NCBI RefSeq assembly: GCF_051014685.1
Contig: NW_027479026.1
Span: forward strand, 211,960-275,959
Direction: 5' to 3'
Source of the DNA: Ptiloglossa arizonensis
Taxonomy: Eukaryota; Arthropoda; Insecta; Hymenoptera; Colletidae
Length of the DNA: 64,000 nt
The notes beneath the pieces are model-generated. The model was not told where the DNA came from, searched no databases, and was given only the letters and a program-made list of their open reading frames with translations. The first letter of the stretch is position 1, and each line of letters begins with the position of its first letter. Below are positions 62,201 through 64,000 of the stretch, piece by piece. A program made the position numbers and the translations under genes.

Positions 62201-64000
62201 CGTCCGCGAGATATGGGAGTTTGAAACCAAGAAATGGTTTGAGAAGACAAAAAATTTTTCGCAATTCTGCTGCTCCAAACGCTTAACCAGAATAGCCTAT
62301 GGAAAAAATACACATACCGTTGTAATCGGGCGAGTTTCTACCTTTCAGATGCAACAGGAATTTTTGGGTTAGGTCAAATCCGTTCGCGAGATATGGGAGT
62401 TTGAAGCCAAGAAATGGTTGAGGAGGCAAAAAATTTTTCGCAATTCTGCTGCTCCAAACGCTTAACCAGAATGGCCTAGGGAAAAAATATACATACCGCT
62501 GTAATCGGGCGAGTTTTCTACTTTCAGATGCAACAGGAATTTTTGGGTTAGGTCAATCCGTTCGCGAGATATGGGAGTTTGAAGCCAAGAAATGTTGAGA
62601 AGGCAAAAAATTTTTCGCAATTTTTGCTGCTCGAAACGCTTAACCAGAATGGCCTAGGGAAAAAAATACACAAACCGCTGTAATCGGGCGAGTTTGTACT
62701 TTCAGATGCAACAGGAATTTTTGGGTTAAGTCAATCCGTTCGCGAGATATGGGAGTTTGAAGCCAAGAAATGGTTGAGAAGGCAAAAAATTTTTCGCAAT
62801 TCTGCTGCTCCAAACGCTTAACCAGAATGGCCTAGGGAAAAAAATACACATACCGTTGTAATCGGGCAAGTTTCTACTTTCAGATGCAATAAGAATTTTT
62901 TGGTTAGGTCAATCCGTTCGCGAGATATGGGAGTTTGAAGCCAAGAAATTGTTCAGAAGGCAAAACATTTTCGCAATTCTGCTGCTCCAAACGCTTAACC
63001 AGAGTGGCCTAGGGAAAAAATACGCATATCGTTATAATCGGGCGAGTTTCTACTTTCAGATGCAATAGGAAATTTTGGGTTACGGTCAATCCGTTCGCGA
63101 GATATGGGAGTTTGAAGCTAAGAAATGGTTGAGAAGACAAACAAATTTTTCGCACTTCTGCTGCTCCAAACGCTTAACCAGAATGGCCTAGGAAAAAAAA
63201 TACACAAAACCGTTGTAATCGGGCGAGTTTCTACTTTCAGGTGCAATAGGAATTTTTGTGTTAAGTCAATCCGTTCGCGAGATATGGGAGTTTGAAGCCA
63301 AGAAATGGTTGAGAAGGCAAAAAATTTTTCGCAATTCTGCTGCTCCAAACGCTTAACCAGAATGGCCTAGGGAAAAAAATACACATACCGTTGTAATCGG
63401 GCGAGTTTCTACTTTCAGACGCAATAGGAATTTTTGGGTTAGGTCTATCCGTTCGCGAGATATGTGACTTTGGAGCCAAGAAATGGTTGTGAAGGCAAAA
63501 AATTTTTGCAATTCCGCTGCTCCAAACGCTTAACCAGAATGGCCTAGGGAAAAAAATACACATACCGTTGTAATCGGGCGAGTTTCTACTTTCAGACGCA
63601 ATAGGAATTTTTGGGTTAGGTCAATCCGTCCGCGAGATATGGGAGTTTGAAGACAAGAAATGGTTGAGAAGGCAAAAAATGTTTCGCAATTCTTGCTGCT
63701 CCAAACGCTTAACCAGAATGGCCTAGGGAAAAAAATACGCATATCGTTATAATCGGGCGAGTTTCTACTTTCAGACGCAGCAGGAATTTTTGGGTTTGGT
63801 CAATCCGTTCGCGAGATATGGGACTTTGAAGGCTAAGAAATGGTTGAGAAGACAAAAAAATTTTTTCGCAATTCTGCTGCTCCAAACGCTTAACCAGAAT
63901 GGGCTAGGGAAAAAAATACACGTACCGTTGTAATCGGGCGAGTTTCTACTTTCACACGCAACAGGAATTTTTGGGTTAGGTCAATCCGTCCGCGTGATAT
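59255..64000 (+). repeat. Super-repeat, partial and rearranged copy R3
   Basis: The offset from R2 is 10438 bp at the start (48817/59255), then one monomer is missing near 60.1 kb. The monomers at 59432, 59609, 59786 and 59963 recur from 60671 at a 1239-bp (7-monomer) spacing and share GAAACCAAG (59921/61160) and ATCGGCCGAG (59668/60907). Sequence beyond about 61.4 kb has many 1-bp indels, so fine detail there is unreliable. The copy runs off the end of the window. Confidence 0.82.
61398..63915. other. Cluster of single-base indels, probable assembly error zone
   Basis: By eye I count about 26 one-base indels (about 23 insertions, 3 deletions). Examples are -C at 61398, +C at 61895, +T near 62240, -G near 62595, +G near 63084 and +G near 63831, plus repeated lengthening of the GGGAAAAAA run from six to seven A. 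The preceding 61 kb shows almost no isolated indels (about 6964 and 12715). The sharp onset and homopolymer bias suggest unpolished long-read sequence. Confidence 0.8.

Larger units (their letters stand above)
1..64000 (+). repeat. 177-bp satellite DNA array with nested higher-order repeats
   Basis: The landmark TGCTGCTCC recurs at 1, 178, 355, 532 and so on. The first 23 monomers are all exactly 177 bp (next start 4072), and the register holds to the end of the window apart from 176-bp subtypes and a terminal cluster of indels. All monomers share one orientation and no unrelated sequence interrupts them. Each monomer runs in order through a TGCTGCTCC start, a CCTAGG box, a CENP-B-box-like segment, a pyrimidine-rich CTACTTTCAG stretch, GGGTTAGG, a TCGCGA box, and an A-tract/T-tract (AAAAAATTTTT). 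Nucleosome-sized monomers with HORs are typical of eukaryotic centromeric or pericentromeric satellites; assignment to a centromere is inference. I do not recognise the satellite family and cannot name the host. Confidence 0.98.

Noticed and set aside
62055..62372. 105-codon plus-strand frame and other frames in the last 2 kb
   Set aside because: They depend on one-base indels that are probably sequencing errors.
1..64000. GGGTTAGG in each monomer as telomere repeat
   Set aside because: It occurs once per 177 bp inside a longer unrelated unit and never as tandem hexamers or pentamers. The match is short enough to be chance.
1..64000. CRISPR array
   Set aside because: The 177-bp unit has no short repeat with variable unique spacers; every part of the unit is conserved.
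1..64000. Transposon-derived tandem units, LTRs or tRNA/rRNA arrays
   Set aside because: No terminal repeats, target-site duplications, catalytic motifs or RNA gene boxes were recognised in the monomer on either strand.
1..64000. Human or primate alpha satellite
   Set aside because: The monomer is 177 bp, not about 171 bp, and its sequence does not resemble alpha satellite apart from the CENP-B-box-like segment.
1..64000. Inverted blocks of monomers
   Set aside because: I looked for reverse-orientation landmarks and found none; all monomers read in the same direction.

Overview
The whole 64-kb window is one uninterrupted, head-to-tail tandem satellite array. The repeat unit is 177 bp (a recurrent subtype is 176 bp), giving about 361 monomers, all in the same orientation. 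I see no single-copy DNA, credible gene, tRNA, rRNA, transposon, CRISPR array or inversion. A nucleosome-sized monomer organised into nested higher-order repeats (HORs) over tens of kilobases is typical of eukaryotic centromeric or pericentromeric heterochromatin. The sequence does not identify the organism. The monomer consensus is about 42% GC with 8 CpG (observed/expected about 1, counted by hand). The open reading frames that can be drawn here are by-products: 177 is a multiple of 3, so a stop-free frame repeats from monomer to monomer until a fixed TAG or a 1-bp deletion closes it.

Layout. 1-3540: irregular 6/10/11-monomer HORs. 3541-14504: an HOR family built from seven monomer types (called a-g here), including 5-monomer units (884/885 bp) and an 11-monomer unit of 1945 bp. 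14505-16979: a different monomer class, partly matching the start of the window. 16980-31126: the a-g class alternates with the other class in blocks of 1.4-4.4 kb, forming compound repeats of about 4-5 kb. 30950-35547: a 2299-bp (13-monomer) tandem duplication. 33957-40324: a 3184-bp (18-monomer) tandem duplication. 38378-64000: a super-repeat of about 10.44 kb (59 monomers) present as two full copies and a rearranged partial third copy.

The main biological signals are: (i) a CENP-B-box-like 17-mer at a fixed place in nearly every monomer, matching 7 of the 9 essential bases in the common form and 8 of 9 in several subtypes; (ii) a readable record of unequal exchange, with monomer-register duplications, deletions of whole monomers, chimeric monomers at breakpoints, and private SNPs shared between copies; (iii) two 10.44-kb super-repeat copies of almost equal length that have each lost about two different monomers. 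The last 2.6 kb (from about 61.4 kb) carries about 26 single-base indels, mostly in homopolymers, while the preceding 61 kb has almost none. This looks like unpolished long-read assembly, so indels there should not be read as biology.

No gene-based system is present. The interest lies in the architecture of the array and its possible centromere role.
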